Position numbers and translations under genes: made by a program
Shown here: positions 62,843 to 64,000 of the stretch, piece by piece
Numbering within the stretch: position 1 is the stretch's first letter
Layout: every line of letters starts with the position of its first letter
DNA from: Zingiber officinale
Lineage: Eukaryota; Streptophyta; Magnoliopsida; Zingiberales; Zingiberaceae
Length of the DNA: 64,000 nt
Reading direction: 5' to 3'
Assembly (NCBI RefSeq): GCF_018446385.1
Contig: NC_055988.1
Span: 165,800,209 to 165,864,208 of the forward strand
The notes under the pieces: model-generated
Databases searched by the model: none
Seen by the model: the letters and a program-made list of their open reading frames with translations, nothing else
Told to the model about the DNA's origin: nothing

Positions 62843-64000
62843 TGTTGGTGCAATCGACCTCCAAGGTTTTAATATTCGACAAATATGTTTATGTAAGTTT
62901 AATGGAGTTTGATCATGGGAAGTCCTAGTCGTAGTTAGGCAAGGATGAGAAGTCAATCGAGTGACTAGTCCTAACTGCGGTTAGACAAGGGAAGTCCTAG
63001 TTGCAGGCTAGGCAAGAGAAATCTCGGTAGATCATGGAAGTCAGGTGGATTCGATAGGTCTGGAGGACTTAATCCATGGATAGTCAAATACTGAGTCTTG
63101 GTGAGTGAAGTCAGGTGGAGAAAATCCTAGGGGTGGTAACCTTAAATTCTGGTGAGTGAAGCCAGATGGAGACCTAGGAGGAGATAACCTTATGTAACGA
63201 GAAGTCTTAGAGGAGTGAACTCTAAACAAGGTTGATCGGATGGTTTCCGATCGACCGCGCTCGGTCGATCAGACCAACGGATCTCATTAAATCTAAGTTT
63301 AGATTTACCATAGTATTCTGTATTACTATTATTGTTGTTGGCTAATGTAGTATTGCAGGAAAAGTCTTAGTGGATCAAGCGATCACACACTGAGCAGACA
63401 AAGTCCAAACAGGTCTGGAGGACCAATGTTTGGCAGGTAAGTTGAGCTATACAACTGGAGGAGCGACAATAAAGTCGTGTTCTTGAAAGGAACAACCTAA
63501 GGTCGCTGATCTAACTGAAGAAACTGGGAAGGTTTCCAAATTGAGATCAAGACAGTTCTACTGTATAATATTGCTCATGCATTATATATATTACTGTGCT
63601 AACCTTTGTGTTGCAGGAATATTCTATTTAACTCTGTTTTATAGATCTGGCCTGATTAGTCGACCGAACCAGCTTGACTCAGATCAGAGATAAGTTCAGA
63701 CCAAAGCAAAGCACATTCCAATCTAAGCTTGATTGGTCGACCGAACCAAAAGATCGATCGACTGAACCCTGATGACTCAGCACAGATCATATCGAGCCAA
63801 AGAAAGAAGGAAGCTAGACTGATCTATCGACCTAACCATAGGATAGGTCAACCGAAAGATCATCACATTAATGGGTATTAAGTACAAATCTCGACGAACA
63901 GGGAAGTTCTCTGTTCGGTCGATCGAACAAAGGGATTGGTCGACTGAACCATTAAACATCATTAATGCTAAGGATCAGATCTCTGCGAAGATGGAAGGGA
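62843..64000 (+). repeat. Start of another Copia-type LTR (runs off the window)
   Basis: Begins TGTTGGTGCAATCGACC. Its first part has AGGATGAGAAGTCAATCGAGTGACTAG-like repeats related to the element A LTR. The part from about 63640 on is a degenerate array of GGTCGACCGAACC-like palindromic motifs. No TATA box or LTR end falls inside the window. Confidence 0.65.

Noticed and set aside
1..64000. CRISPR arrays, prokaryotic operons or other bacterial-type systems
   Set aside because: Introns, plant gene families and LTR elements show a plant nuclear genome; tandem repeats seen are LTR minisatellites or the 604-bp array, without spacer-repeat pattern.

Overview
This is a plant nuclear window, AT-rich, with three intron-rich protein-coding genes all on the minus strand and the rest mostly retrotransposon and MITE sequence. 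Exons were joined by hand from GT-AG borders and phase. All three models close without a gap or internal stop. Protein style, SINE type and LTR families with GGCGCC-rich arrays suggest a monocot, perhaps Zingiberales. That last step is inference from memory of repeat style, not a search.

Layout: 141-1262 is a Harbinger-type MITE (TAA target duplication) with a GC-rich core. 2096-2970 is a fold-back AT-rich repeat. 3701-21138 (minus) is a LUC7-like U1 snRNP splicing factor of 12 exons and 411 aa; its intron 7 is almost wholly an LTR element (9114-15970) and its intron 10 carries an Au-like SINE with an 18-bp target duplication. 24756-32074 (minus) is the flowering-time and polyadenylation regulator FPA (6 exons, 933 aa, three RRMs plus SPOC), with a 3.3-kb first intron. 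33425-38735 (minus) is arginase (6 coding exons, 337 aa, all metal ligands present), with a further intron in its 5' UTR.

From 39.1 kb to the end no host gene was found. 41543-48229 is a solo LTR (TATTC duplication) into which a complete 3,997-bp gag-only Copia-type element has inserted (43542-47538, CCTCG duplication). 49540-62154 is a nested complex: a minus-strand LTR relic (P), a plus-strand LTR family that begins TGATAACC (L), a truncated minus-strand gag-only element (52424-56407), and a second P-L copy at 59021-61311 joined inside a truncated L. 62155-62757 is an LTR relic on the minus strand, and 62843 to the window end is the start of another Copia-type LTR.

The host genes are not an operon; two (LUC7-like, FPA) act in nuclear RNA processing and one (arginase) in mitochondrial arginine breakdown. 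The most unusual material is the set of gag-only (TR-GAG-like) elements. They share downstream sequence blocks, have a G+C-rich palindromic array just upstream of the LTR TATA box, and in one case hold a 604-bp unit in three nearly identical copies although the LTRs have diverged a lot.
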